A DNA stretch of 32,416 nt. It comes from an uncultured Legionella sp. (lineage in GTDB: Bacteria > Pseudomonadota > Gammaproteobacteria > Legionellales > Legionellaceae). Under the pieces are notes generated by a model. That model was not told where the DNA came from. It ran no database searches and saw nothing but the letters and a program-made list of their open reading frames with translations. Position numbers and translations under genes: made by a program. The stretch covers positions 1 to 32,416 of the forward strand of contig NZ_CALMPD010000088.1 in assembly GCF_937871865.1 (NCBI RefSeq), in the 5' to 3' direction. This document shows, in pieces, positions 1-11,954 of the stretch. Each line of letters opens with the position of its first letter. The first letter of the stretch is position 1.

Positions 1-275
1 ACCAATCTGTTTCATGAATAAAATGTGGAAGTACCAATGCTCCTTCTGTCCATAGAAAGAAACAGATCGCGGTGCCTGGCTGATTGGATTTAGAATCAGC
101 TCGTTACATAAAATGACACGCAATATATTATATGTGCAATAAATAGTCAATTGATTATTTAATACTCTTTCTGTTGCTCAAAATGTTATTAATCATAACA
201 ACTCTCTTTTCTTTTGATTATTCTTTGCGGAGGATAAATAGCTATAGATAACCTAAATTTAATAACATTAAAGCA
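1..275. other. Left-edge region without a confident gene
   Basis: No ORF here can be called with confidence. On the minus strand the first ~110 bases are open in two frames that run off the window edge. One reads NELILNPISQAPRS and so on; the other reads SKSNQPGTAICFFLWTEGAL and so on. Neither has an obvious start with a ribosome binding site, and the second has a TAA directly after a possible ATG. This could be the broken or partial 5' end of a leftward gene beyond the window. The rest is AT-rich spacer upstream of the MerR gene. Confidence 0.25.
122..150 (-). promoter_or_regulatory. Possible leftward sigma70 promoter
   Basis: On the minus strand a TTGACT -35 (150-145) is separated by 17 bp from a TATATT -10 (127-122). 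It would drive transcription leftward into the open frames at the window edge. The match is good, but the region is AT-rich and no confident gene follows, so this is tentative. Confidence 0.35.
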
Positions 276-306
276 TTGACTTTAACGTTACGTAATCCTT
301 TATCTT
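276..306 (+). promoter_or_regulatory. MerR-type promoter with 19-bp spacer
   Basis: TTGACT (276-281) and TATCTT (301-306) are separated by exactly 19 bp. Overlong 19-20 bp spacers are the hallmark of promoters activated by MerR-family DNA distortion. A perfect TTACGTAA palindrome (288-295) lies at the spacer centre, where a MerR dimer would bind. It is about 120 bp upstream of the MerR/TipAS gene, consistent with autoregulation. That the regulator binds here is inference. Confidence 0.5.
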
Positions 307-427
307 GTGTAAACACCGAGGGTTATTGGCAGAGCGATCGTTTGCCTCAAGGGTTCAAAATAACCAAAAGATCAACGGCTCAGAATACAAGTCGGTGACG
401 CGGTGAACAGTCAGAATGAGGAACATC

Positions 428-1189
428 ATGCACTACACAGTAAAACAATTGGCTCAGCTTTCAGGTGTCAGTACCCGCACTCTTCGTTTTTATGATGAAA
501 TCGGTTTACTAAAGCCTGCTTACTATGGAGCCAATCAATATCGTTATTACCAAGAAGAACAATTATTGATACTGCAACAAATATTGTTTTTCCGTGAATT
601 GGGTTTTCCTCTGAATGACATACAGCGAATTATGAACAGCAATGAATTTGATAAAATCGAATCATTAAAGGCTCATAGATCCATTTTACAATCAAATCTT
701 GAACGAACAGAACAATTGCTCAAGACCATTGACAAAACCATTTCCCATATTAAAGGAACACTAATAATGCGAGACATTGAACTGTATGAAGGCTTTGATC
801 CTGCGAAACAACAGGAACATGAGCAATATCTTATAAATAAAGGCACTTTGACCCAACAAGAAATTGAGGACAGCTGGAATAAGGTACAACACTGGAAAAA
901 ACAGGAGTGGGATATATTTAAGCAGGAGGGAGATGATTTAAATAAAGCATTGGTTGCCGCGTTAATGCAACATTTAGCTCCGGATTCGGAGACAGTACAA
1001 AATTTAATCCACAGACATTATGCCTGGGTGAACAATATGTGGACACCAAATCATGATACTTATATTGGCTTGGGACAAATGTATCTTGATCACCAGGACT
1101 TTAAAGCGTTTTATGCGAACTACCATCCTGATTTAGTAACCTTTCTGGTTGAGGCGATGAATATTTTTGCAAAGAAGAATTTATCCTGA
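428..1189 (+). CDS. MerR-family regulator with TipAS ligand-binding domain
   Basis: The N-terminus MHYTVKQLAQLSGVS, followed by TRTLRFYDEIGLLKPA, is a classic MerR winged-helix DNA-binding domain (residues 1-70). A helical linker follows (about 75-105). The C-terminal half has the TipAS pattern, including HYAWVNNMW, YIGLGQMYLDH and a late FLVEAMN helix. In TipAL and Mta this domain binds drugs and triggers transcription of efflux or autoregulatory genes. I start at ATG 428 rather than the in-frame ATG at 416, because GAGGAA (418-423) gives a ribosome binding site 4 nt before 428 and the MerR fold begins there. The gene is monocistronic and ends at a hairpin shared with the convergent ATPase gene. 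The ligand is unknown. Confidence 0.88.
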   Translation: MHYTVKQLAQLSGVSTRTLRFYDEIGLLKPAYYGANQYRYYQEEQLLILQQILFFRELGFPLNDIQRIMNSNEFDKIESLKAHRSILQSNLERTEQLLKTIDKTISHIKGTLIMRDIELYEGFDPAKQQEHEQYLINKGTLTQQEIEDSWNKVQHWKKQEWDIFKQEGDDLNKALVAALMQHLAPDSETVQNLIHRHYAWVNNMWTPNHDTYIGLGQMYLDHQDFKAFYANYHPDLVTFLVEAMNIFAKKNLS

Positions 1190-1211
1190 TTCCACACGTT
1201 TCATACTCATC

Positions 1212-1239
1212 CCCGGATTACGGCTTTGCCTAATCCGGG
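1212..1239. terminator. Bidirectional terminator hairpin between convergent genes
   Basis: CCCGGATTA (1212-1220) pairs perfectly with TAATCCGGG (1231-1239). The interior GGC-TTT-GCC extends the stem past one bulged base. It sits between the stop codons of the convergent MerR gene and ATPase gene, and T-rich sequence follows on the plus strand. Confidence 0.7.
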
Positions 1240-1254
1240 CCACTTACTTTTTGT

Positions 1255-4200
1255 TTAACTTAACTCAGGAGCATTCGTTATTGATGATGTCTGCATTTGA
1301 TTGGTATTCGATCGTGCAGGCCTGAATAATGACCCAATATATCCGGTAATTGATCCTCTAGCCTGCGGCACATCAGCTTCTTCAACCTCCTGTATCTCAG
1401 GCTCTGGATAAATCCTGTCTTGTACCATCCTAAATCCGGAAAACACACTTTTCAGCACGATTGGTAAAAGAGCTAGCGTAAAAAGCATGCTCGTTAAATT
1501 GGTCGATTCTTCAGCCCAGGCATAATTAGCCAGCGCTTGTAGCGCGCCAATCATCATTACTATCCCCATGGAACGAGTAATAAATTGCGATGCACTGATG
1601 TTTTGATTGTCCATGGGTAAATCGCTGCTTTGATTAATTTCATAAAATGCAACCCATAGCCACATCAAATCAAAACCAACACTAAACCAATGCTGTTGGT
1701 ACATTTCTTTAACATCCGGCACCCCAATGGCACGAGCTAAATCAAAAGTCATTTTTCCACTTTTAAGTGCCAGAGCCATACTCGGTTTTTCTTGCGTATT
1801 AGCCAGAGGGGTAAATCGCTGAACAAACAGGCTGGTAGGAAGATTGATATCAAATAATTCATAAAAGGATTTTTGAGAACCAAAAAGGTGACGTACTTGT
1901 TCATCACTGATATTGGATAATGCCCCCACTCCAGGAGCAAAAGTATTATCATCGGAATAATGAGCAATCACAACATCCGAGTTCTTCATCATCATTACAT
2001 CATTGGTACCATCCCCATTTGCAACGACGAAAAACTGATTATCCTTCAGAAATTGAGCCAGCACTCCTTTGCCTTCAGTGCTCATTTCGGCAAAAATAAT
2101 AACTGGGCGCACCTCCTTTTCTCGCAGTAATAACTGTTTAAAACTGGCGAGAACCTCGGGATTAATTCCCGAGAAAATAACCGTTGCATCAGAAGGAATA
2201 CGCTCTTCACTTAGTGCATCACTATCAAAACTATCTGTCTTATCTGCTCGAATGGAAATCATTTTTTTGGCATAGGCAGGACATAGGACTCGGGCAATAT
2301 TTTCGGCGGCTTTTGTGGTATCTCCCGTAGCAACAAACACTGGTACATTAATGCTCCGGCATTGTTCAATAAAATGCTCAGCCCCTTTTTTCACCGGGTT
2401 ATCAATAATAAAGGTCACGTAATGCGTTAAATCCTTCAATAGATTAGGATTGGAAAGAAGAAAAGACTCAATCTCCTTTTTGTTATCCTCATCAAATAAG
2501 CCCTTTAAAATATCAAACTCCTGTACCGAAACTGGTGCGCGGGCAATGCACCAATCACGAGACAGCACTCCTGTTCGACTTTGCATTTCTGAATAAGTCT
2601 GTAAGAGAGGAGTATCTTTAAATGCCTCTTGCTTAGGCACACCACAAAAGACCAGATAATGACTTTTATTGTCATGCACCAAGGTCAACCGCCCACCAAA
2701 AGTACGATATAAACCTAAATGAAACGTTTCAATTTCCTTTTCCTGACCAGCAACAGCCAGAGTTTTTAGAAAGTGGTTATTACCTTGAATACTCACCTGC
2801 AAACACTGCTCGTTTTTTACAAGAGCCTTGTATAATTCCAGCAAAGAAAATTCTTCTGGCTCCAACTCCTTTTTATTATTGGTATAAGCGCTTGCGAATA
2901 CTTCAAAAGATTCCATTTGCATCCGCTCATCAGGGAGCATTAATCCCTTATGCTCTTTTAAACTGTGCTGAACCTTTCCGGGCATATCTCTGGTCCATAA
3001 GCCCAGAACATCCATTTTATTCGTGGTTAAAGTCCCTGTTTTATCAGAAATAATGGCAACACCATTAGGAAGTCTGTCGTGATAATAACCACCTAAAGCA
3101 TTGCATAAATCAACCACTCTAAGCGCATCAATGGTTTCAAAAGGTTTACCCTCCATATTCTTGTTCAGCTTTTTCATTAACCTACTGTTCACCGCATCTC
3201 TTAAAAAAGCCTCAGAAAATGGAATCATGGTTTGGAACAGAGTAAACATAAGCCGCATTGATTCAGCGGGTAATGCGGTAATGTCGCGTTGTAAAAAGCC
3301 AGCCATAATGATTGATGCAAGAATTGAATGTAATACACTGCGTTGCTTGCGCTCCGCAATAATCTCATTGATTATTGATTTTTTCTCATAGCCACCACTT
3401 AATAACAACTCTTTTTCCGGCATAATCTGAATGAACACGTCATCGTTGCCATAAAGATTTAATTTATCACCAGCCAGTACACCGGCCTGCTTTCCATCAC
3501 GAATCGCATGTAAATCTACTTTATTGTAAGTACTACCAAAGCCTTGCTTGGATAAATGCTCAATCCATACGTCCTCACCATTTTGAGCTTTCAGATTCAC
3601 ACTGAATTTTCTCTGCACCAGACTATTAAGAAATTGACCTTCGGAATTTCGCTCCAGGGCCACCAACTCTCCAGATAAGGGAACGGAGGTAAGATCCAAG
3701 CTGTCATCACAATGAACCAAATCTCCTGTTCTTAAACGATATCTGGGAATGTCAACAAACACCGCACCTTCAGAGGTAAATCGTAAGACTTTATGTAAGG
3801 TATTATTGTATTCATAATCGTTTTTTAGTTTGTCTTGCTGTTGCAACAATTTTTTAATTGTAGATGGAGTTAAATCAGCTAATAAAGCAGGAAGATTTCT
3901 AAATTTTTGTACGATGCGTTCTGCATGAAGGATATTATGTGAAATTAACCCTAACTGAAAAATGCGTGAGCTGGACATTAATTCAGACGCCAGAAAATGA
4001 TTTAGCTGAAAATATAAATTGGATAATGGAGTCAGTCCACTGGATATCACTGCGGTATCAGAACGTTGCGCTCCTTTACTGTATTGATATCTGACCAATA
4101 GATCCTGTATTTGTTGGCTTAAAAAGGCAACACCACTGGGCACAACCAAAGCGCTGGTACCTAAACTGGCAACAAAAGAGTACCCATCTGACAATGAGCC

Positions 4201-4716
4201 ATCTACCAACATTCGAGTCCCGCTAAACACGGAGCTGTACAAATAAGTTATAGCAACAACTTCACTGGCTACAGCAGCAGAAAGCCCGGCAGTACTCTTG
4301 AACTCTGTTTCGGTAATTCGATTCATCGCACAATAACCTAATATTGCAGCACCAAAAAAGAATTTATAAATAAAATCATACTCAGGAATACCTGTTTGAT
4401 ATTCACTAAGCCCATCCATAACATATTCTCCAATGACCAACGCAGCACCAGAAGAAATAACAGGCCAGATGTATTTTTTGAAACTGGTGAAATCAACTGC
4501 ATCCAAGGAAAAAGTCATCGCCAAGGAATTATAAAGCTCACTTACACGGGTTGAAATAAAACTACTGACCTCATGTATGGTATTTCTAAGGTAATAAGAT
4601 CTATCTGCCTGCTCATTCAAAACAAAACGAGCGGCCAGTGCCCGATTTTGAAAGTCATCAGATTTAGATTGAGGCGTTTGTTTAGGTTTATTTTCTTGCT
4701 GTTTACCATTGTACAT
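1255..4716 (-). CDS. Large P-type (E1-E2) ATPase
   Basis: From the longer start at 4746 the product is 1163 aa. It has the P-type core: phosphorylation motif DKTGTLTTNK with Asp568, an ATGDT motif near 806-810, and hinge motif GDGTND (911-916). SVPLSGE (354-360) is a plausible variant of the actuator TGE loop. Hydrophobic segments lie near 92-110, 128-142, 157-175 and 190-210, one pair around 470-515, and several at the C-terminus. I prefer ATG 4716 (1153 aa), because AAGGA lies 7 nt upstream and nothing comparable precedes 4746. No CPx metal motif is visible, so the transported ion or lipid is not predicted. The length and long N-terminal half are atypical for bacterial metal pumps. Confidence 0.8.
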   Translation of the reverse strand: MYNGKQQENKPKQTPQSKSDDFQNRALAARFVLNEQADRSYYLRNTIHEVSSFISTRVSELYNSLAMTFSLDAVDFTSFKKYIWPVISSGAALVIGEYVMDGLSEYQTGIPEYDFIYKFFFGAAILGYCAMNRITETEFKSTAGLSAAVASEVVAITYLYSSVFSGTRMLVDGSLSDGYSFVASLGTSALVVPSGVAFLSQQIQDLLVRYQYSKGAQRSDTAVISSGLTPLSNLYFQLNHFLASELMSSSRIFQLGLISHNILHAERIVQKFRNLPALLADLTPSTIKKLLQQQDKLKNDYEYNNTLHKVLRFTSEGAVFVDIPRYRLRTGDLVHCDDSLDLTSVPLSGELVALERNSEGQFLNSLVQRKFSVNLKAQNGEDVWIEHLSKQGFGSTYNKVDLHAIRDGKQAGVLAGDKLNLYGNDDVFIQIMPEKELLLSGGYEKKSIINEIIAERKQRSVLHSILASIIMAGFLQRDITALPAESMRLMFTLFQTMIPFSEAFLRDAVNSRLMKKLNKNMEGKPFETIDALRVVDLCNALGGYYHDRLPNGVAIISDKTGTLTTNKMDVLGLWTRDMPGKVQHSLKEHKGLMLPDERMQMESFEVFASAYTNNKKELEPEEFSLLELYKALVKNEQCLQVSIQGNNHFLKTLAVAGQEKEIETFHLGLYRTFGGRLTLVHDNKSHYLVFCGVPKQEAFKDTPLLQTYSEMQSRTGVLSRDWCIARAPVSVQEFDILKGLFDEDNKKEIESFLLSNPNLLKDLTHYVTFIIDNPVKKGAEHFIEQCRSINVPVFVATGDTTKAAENIARVLCPAYAKKMISIRADKTDSFDSDALSEERIPSDATVIFSGINPEVLASFKQLLLREKEVRPVIIFAEMSTEGKGVLAQFLKDNQFFVVANGDGTNDVMMMKNSDVVIAHYSDDNTFAPGVGALSNISDEQVRHLFGSQKSFYELFDINLPTSLFVQRFTPLANTQEKPSMALALKSGKMTFDLARAIGVPDVKEMYQQHWFSVGFDLMWLWVAFYEINQSSDLPMDNQNISASQFITRSMGIVMMIGALQALANYAWAEESTNLTSMLFTLALLPIVLKSVFSGFRMVQDRIYPEPEIQEVEEADVPQARGSITGYIGSLFRPARSNTNQMQTSSITNAPELS

Positions 4717-4948
4717 AATATAGTCCTTTTTCTGAGCGCCATTCAATCAAGTTAGCCTTTTTAGAGTCCAGATTGATTAATAACTTATTCTGCATCCAGG
4801 GTTCAATAGAGAATACAAAAATATCTTTATCTTTTTTAAGTTCACGTGAAAACAGGCGTAGCAACTGTCTTGAATTAAAACCAGAATAGCTGAAATAAGA
4901 TCTTATAACGCTCTTTACATTTGCTCTTCTGAGGGCTAGGATTTTCAT
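4703..4948 (-). CDS. Small hypothetical protein overlapping the ATPase start
   Basis: An 81-aa frame begins MKILALRRANVKSVIRSYFS and ends YYVQW. I do not recognise it. GGGGGG lies 5 nt before its ATG, a possible ribosome binding site. It overlaps the preferred ATPase start (4716) by 14 nt, which would fit translational coupling of the two genes. The basic N-terminal half and lack of a signal peptide suggest a cytoplasmic protein. A longer in-frame ATG exists at 4966. Confidence 0.45.
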   Translation of the reverse strand: MKILALRRANVKSVIRSYFSYSGFNSRQLLRLFSRELKKDKDIFVFSIEPWMQNKLLINLDSKKANLIEWRSEKGLYYVQW

Positions 4949-4998
4949 ATCTACCCCCCACAACATGGGGCCAAACGCAGTTAGAGAAAAGGATTTCT

Positions 4999-5595
4999 AT
5001 GATTGTCTTTTTATTTGGTTTACCAGGAGTAGGAAAAACTTACATAGGCCAGCTCCTTCAAAAAGAGCTAGGAGCCTGTTATTGGGATGCTGATGAAGCA
5101 TTAACAGAAGAAATGAAACTGGCTGTTCGCAACGAACAAGCATTCTCACGAACAATGACCACGGAATTGGCTTCAACAATAATTGAAAAAATGAAATTAT
5201 TAGAACAAAATAATGAGTTTATTATTGTATCTCAAGCCATGTTACGTGAAACAGACAGGCATTTATTTCGGGAGCAATTTAGTGATCTGCATTTTATTTA
5301 CATCCGTTGCGAACGGGATCACACAAGCCAACGTATTGCTCAACGCGCTGATTTCGTAACAGTCTCTTATTTTGAAAAACTTACAGCAGCTTTCGAACCA
5401 CATCGCAAGGATGCTGAAACATACCCAATAATTGATAATTATAAAAAAACGGATGAACAATTAATTAAAGCATTCAATGAATTATTAAACATAAAACCTA
5501 AAACTATTTGGCAGCTGGACTTTTTTCCTGAACTAACCCAGCAAGATCCCGATTTGATGCACTCTCGAGGACATATGATGAATAAAAGCCTCTAA
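4999..5595 (+). CDS. P-loop kinase-like protein (shikimate/gluconate kinase fold)
   Basis: This 198-aa protein opens MIVFLFGLPGVGKTYIGQLL, a strand followed by a Walker A loop GLPGVGKT (7-14). WDADE (29-33) and the strand-like FIIVSQA (74-80) fit a small-molecule kinase of the shikimate or gluconate kinase type. IYIRCERD and RIAQRADF (106-129) resemble the lid region of that fold. The substrate is not predictable. AAAGGA lies 5 nt before the ATG. It is divergent from the small ORF at 4948 with only 50 bp between, so its promoter probably overlaps that ORF. Confidence 0.65.
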   Translation: MIVFLFGLPGVGKTYIGQLLQKELGACYWDADEALTEEMKLAVRNEQAFSRTMTTELASTIIEKMKLLEQNNEFIIVSQAMLRETDRHLFREQFSDLHFIYIRCERDHTSQRIAQRADFVTVSYFEKLTAAFEPHRKDAETYPIIDNYKKTDEQLIKAFNELLNIKPKTIWQLDFFPELTQQDPDLMHSRGHMMNKSL

Positions 5596-5905
5596 TTGAG
5601 TCACTGCAATAATCGGCATAACGAAATGTTAAGCGACAGTTCATTATGCTAAGGTATCAATATTCGTAGAACATGGCTCCTCTTGTATATAACACCCAAA
5701 AGCGCTAAAATTAGTCAATAATATTTTTTTTTAATCATTGTGCTGGTTTTGATTGATTTTCTTTTTGAAACCATCTGTTTAATCACTTTTAGTGACGAAG
5801 GGGCAGAAAAATAATCAAAAAAATTTAGTAACCTTTCAATAAGTTATGGACTGAAAGGCTGCTGGAAGCATAGTACCCGATGATTCTCTAAAAGAGTACC
5901 AAGGT
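5596..5905. other. AT-rich intergenic region
   Basis: No ORF or RNA gene is recognised between the kinase-like gene and the effector candidate. The region has T tracts (5727-5735 and around 5756-5766). CTTTCA pairs with TGAAAG near 5835-5860, a weak dyad. It presumably holds the promoter of the downstream gene, but no -35/-10 pair stands out. Confidence 0.5.
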
Positions 5906-7543
5906 ATGACAAAGTCTAAAGTAGATAATAGTGGATTAGGTAATTGCATGTATTATGCATACGGCATTTCCTTGATGTATTTCTTGCAGGCTAAAAAAGA
6001 CAATCACACTACTCAAATAGTATTTGAAAACCTGGGATTAAATTCAGAAGAACAAGAAGCGCTTTCCGCTCTTTTAAAAAAAGAGCAGGATTTTAGTTTA
6101 ACAGAAATCAAAGACATTATAGAACCTATATTTGGACCGGCCGCCAGAGCACTGGGAGCTGCTCGAACACGGGATGAATTTTTAAAAAAACCTGATGATT
6201 CCCCAATATTCACTTCTGCGAATTATGGAATTGAATACGAATTTGCACGATTGCTGTTCGAAAAAGATCCGTCTTTAGCAATGCTTCTTAGCAGCGATTT
6301 TACCGATCGAGATTATACTACTGCAGAAATATATAATGTTCCCAATATCCGCCCTGGAATGGAAGAGTTCGCTACAAAACAAATCAACACCCTTCTCCAG
6401 GATTTTCAACACCGATGGAACAACAAACTTGAAACGCTTATTGATCAATCAGATGAAAATCTTATTTTTCAAAGAAGCCAGATTTTAAATACTATCATCA
6501 GGGAAAAAACCGTCGTATTTTTTTTAGAAAATGATGAAGCTTATCTTAACAAATACATAAAGATGCTTAATACAAATTTTGTATGGGGCTCAGAAGAAAC
6601 GATGATGGCCTTACATCGTGCGGTAACAGGCGAAAAAATGACCCGCAATCCAGAAACTACTCGAATTGATACCACCTGGGATGTAGAAATACCTCTGGTG
6701 TTGTATCGAAATGGGCACAAGGCAGTAGATAACACTCTAGGGAGTATGCCAGATCCCGTTATGATTTTAAATAATATGGATAACGTTCACTGGGTATCAT
6801 TAGTGCAACTAAATCCCCTTCGCCAGGAGCTTGTTGCGTTTCCCCCCGATAAAGCCGCCTCAGAAGAAAATACTCCGCCTGCCAACTCAAAAGACAATGT
6901 TCCTGATACAAACAAAGAAGATGAAGATCTTGAACTTGCATTGATACTCCCTTCGTCTAATGATACACCAACTGAGACTATTCATCGTACAAACCCAGAA
7001 CTGCAACTTATACCCCCCCAAAATCCCTCCGAAGGAGCGACAAGAAAAAATATATTGTTCCTGACTGGATTTGAAACGAATTTGAAGGCAATTAAAGAAA
7101 AAGCTAAGGACCTCAAACAAAGAGGATTTACAGCTGAAAGCGAATTAGCCAAGGGACTTTATAAAAAATTGCGTGACAGTATGAATAAATTTATTTCTTC
7201 AGGCACAGAGAATTCCAGGCAGGCAGACATACAGTCTTTTGCTAACTCGTGTACTCCATTTGTTAAAACCGCGCTCAACAGTGAGTTAGCGCATCATCGG
7301 GGTATTAAAAGGCTATTAAACAATATAATGAATATTATAGTGTCCGTATGTACCGTCGGTTTAATCAATTGGAATCTTGGAAAATTAACCATTATTGACT
7401 CTTTTCCTACACAGTCCATTAATAAAATAAATGAATTACAGGATTCTGTCATTAAAGTGTCTGGGCACAAACAAGCATTTTTCATAAAGCAAGAAAACAA
7501 AGAGCAGCTCAGGGTGTATAGGCCGATATACACTCAAATATGA
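5906..7543 (+). CDS. OTU-like cysteine protease, candidate Dot/Icm effector
   Basis: This 545-aa protein opens MTKSKVDNSGLGNCMYYAYG. The GLGNC loop, with Cys14 at the start of a helix and Asp7 before it, resembles the catalytic Cys loop of OTU deubiquitinases. Far downstream, NMDNVHWVSLVQLNP places His295-Trp296 on a strand, as the OTU catalytic His. The ~280-residue helical insertion between them fits the extended OTU enzymes described as Legionella effectors. A Pro/Glu/Asp-rich linker (about 310-375) leads to a helical C-terminal part and a short hydrophobic stretch near 475-490. There is no signal peptide, as expected for type IV secretion. Deubiquitinase activity and translocation are inference; it could be another papain-like protease. 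Confidence 0.6.
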   Translation: MTKSKVDNSGLGNCMYYAYGISLMYFLQAKKDNHTTQIVFENLGLNSEEQEALSALLKKEQDFSLTEIKDIIEPIFGPAARALGAARTRDEFLKKPDDSPIFTSANYGIEYEFARLLFEKDPSLAMLLSSDFTDRDYTTAEIYNVPNIRPGMEEFATKQINTLLQDFQHRWNNKLETLIDQSDENLIFQRSQILNTIIREKTVVFFLENDEAYLNKYIKMLNTNFVWGSEETMMALHRAVTGEKMTRNPETTRIDTTWDVEIPLVLYRNGHKAVDNTLGSMPDPVMILNNMDNVHWVSLVQLNPLRQELVAFPPDKAASEENTPPANSKDNVPDTNKEDEDLELALILPSSNDTPTETIHRTNPELQLIPPQNPSEGATRKNILFLTGFETNLKAIKEKAKDLKQRGFTAESELAKGLYKKLRDSMNKFISSGTENSRQADIQSFANSCTPFVKTALNSELAHHRGIKRLLNNIMNIIVSVCTVGLINWNLGKLTIIDSFPTQSINKINELQDSVIKVSGHKQAFFIKQENKEQLRVYRPIYTQI

Positions 7544-7574
7544 CCGTTTCAACAATAGGGCGGAACACTTACTT

Positions 7575-10706
<3,132 letters not shown>

Positions 10707-11945
10707 TTAATGTTCGTGACCAGCACTGTCTTTACCCAATTCAGCTTTAAGAAAGAAACTGTTTTTCGAAACATAACGTTGACCAGGCTCCAAGCCAGAT
10801 TTTATTTCCACCCATTGTTCATCATGCTCTCCCAAAACAACTGGCACTGCCTCAAAAAAATCCCCTTGCTGCACAAAGACCACGTCTTGGTTAAATATTC
10901 TTTGCAATGCGGAATAAGGCACAGCAACCGGCACTGTCAACTCCTTAATGATTATTGCTGCATTCACATACATTCCTGGCATCCAAACACCACCCGTATT
11001 AGGAAGTATCGTCCTCGCCAGTGCCGTCTGGCTGTCTTCAATACCTAAGGGAGAGATATAAGAAATCGTGCTGGCCGTTTGCGGCTTACCTTCATCTCCG
11101 GTCACCACTACCTCCATGCCTTGTCTCACCAAAGCAGCATCTTTACGATACAACGTTAAATCAGCCCAGACATTATCCAGATTAGCAATTTCATAAATAG
11201 GCTTATCCCCTTTAGCAAGCTCACCGGTAGTCGCGTATTTTTGAATGACCGTGCCATTAATAGGAGCAAGGATATTGTAATTTTGTAAGCTTTCATTGCT
11301 CTCAATAGTAACTAACACTTCGCCTTTAGAAACCTTTTCTCCCAGACTTTTGCCCAGCAACTTAATAATTCCTGAATAACGTGGATAAACAGGTGCCAAC
11401 GTGTCGCGATTGGGCGTTATCTTTCCAACAACCTTCAACTGCTTTTTAAGTAATGCATCCTTGGCCACAGTAGTTTCAATATGTGCAGCTTTTAATAGGG
11501 CTGGCATTATTTTCAAGCGCCCTTCGTAAGTAGAATAGTTCCAGGTAAACGTTTTCCCTTTATCTTTTAAAGTAATAGTGACATCAAAAGAATGCGGTTC
11601 ACGAATCACTTGCTCACTTTGCAAAAACGATTCAACGGGTATAAAAGAGATGGTTTCTATTGCTCCAGTAAATCGCTTCAATTGAATAGTTAAGCTGACG
11701 TTTTCGGGAGACCTTGGCGCACCATTCTCATAAAGATAGGCACGAAAATGTGGGGGCATTGCCCGTTCAAACATTGCCAACTCAAGAGACAATGAGTCTT
11801 GCTTAAAGAGTCTACCTCCATGCGCGCCTTTCTCTGGCTCATCTGCGGAATGTGACTCATCATGCGCCCAGGAACAAAAAGAAACCAAAAAAACCAATAC
11901 CAAGATCAGCTTCATTTTTTGCATTAATGATCGTACTAAATTCAA
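10707..11945 (-). CDS. helB: Periplasmic adaptor HelB (CzcB/CusB family)
   Basis: This 412-aa membrane fusion protein links HelA to the outer-membrane channel HelC. A hydrophobic signal segment (11-26) ends in CSWA before HDESHS, with cleavage likely there. A His-rich mature N-terminus with HGGRLF follows, as in metal-efflux adaptors. The lipoyl halves flank PRYSGIIKLLGKSLGEKVSK and APINGTVIQKYATTGELAKG, and the C-terminus ends GHEH. The start is TTG at 11945, with AAGGAG 5 nt upstream. The ATG overlapping that spacer stops after two codons. The gap to helC is 9 nt. Confidence 0.88.
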   Translation of the reverse strand: MNLVRSLMQKMKLILVLVFLVSFCSWAHDESHSADEPEKGAHGGRLFKQDSLSLELAMFERAMPPHFRAYLYENGAPRSPENVSLTIQLKRFTGAIETISFIPVESFLQSEQVIREPHSFDVTITLKDKGKTFTWNYSTYEGRLKIMPALLKAAHIETTVAKDALLKKQLKVVGKITPNRDTLAPVYPRYSGIIKLLGKSLGEKVSKGEVLVTIESNESLQNYNILAPINGTVIQKYATTGELAKGDKPIYEIANLDNVWADLTLYRKDAALVRQGMEVVVTGDEGKPQTASTISYISPLGIEDSQTALARTILPNTGGVWMPGMYVNAAIIIKELTVPVAVPYSALQRIFNQDVVFVQQGDFFEAVPVVLGEHDEQWVEIKSGLEPGQRYVSKNSFFLKAELGKDSAGHEH

Positions 11946-11954
11946 GCCATCTCC

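Noticed and set aside
4999..5179. Minus-strand 60-codon ORF opposite the kinase-like gene
   Set aside because: The plus-strand frame has a clear Walker A motif and a ribosome binding site; the antisense frame has neither.
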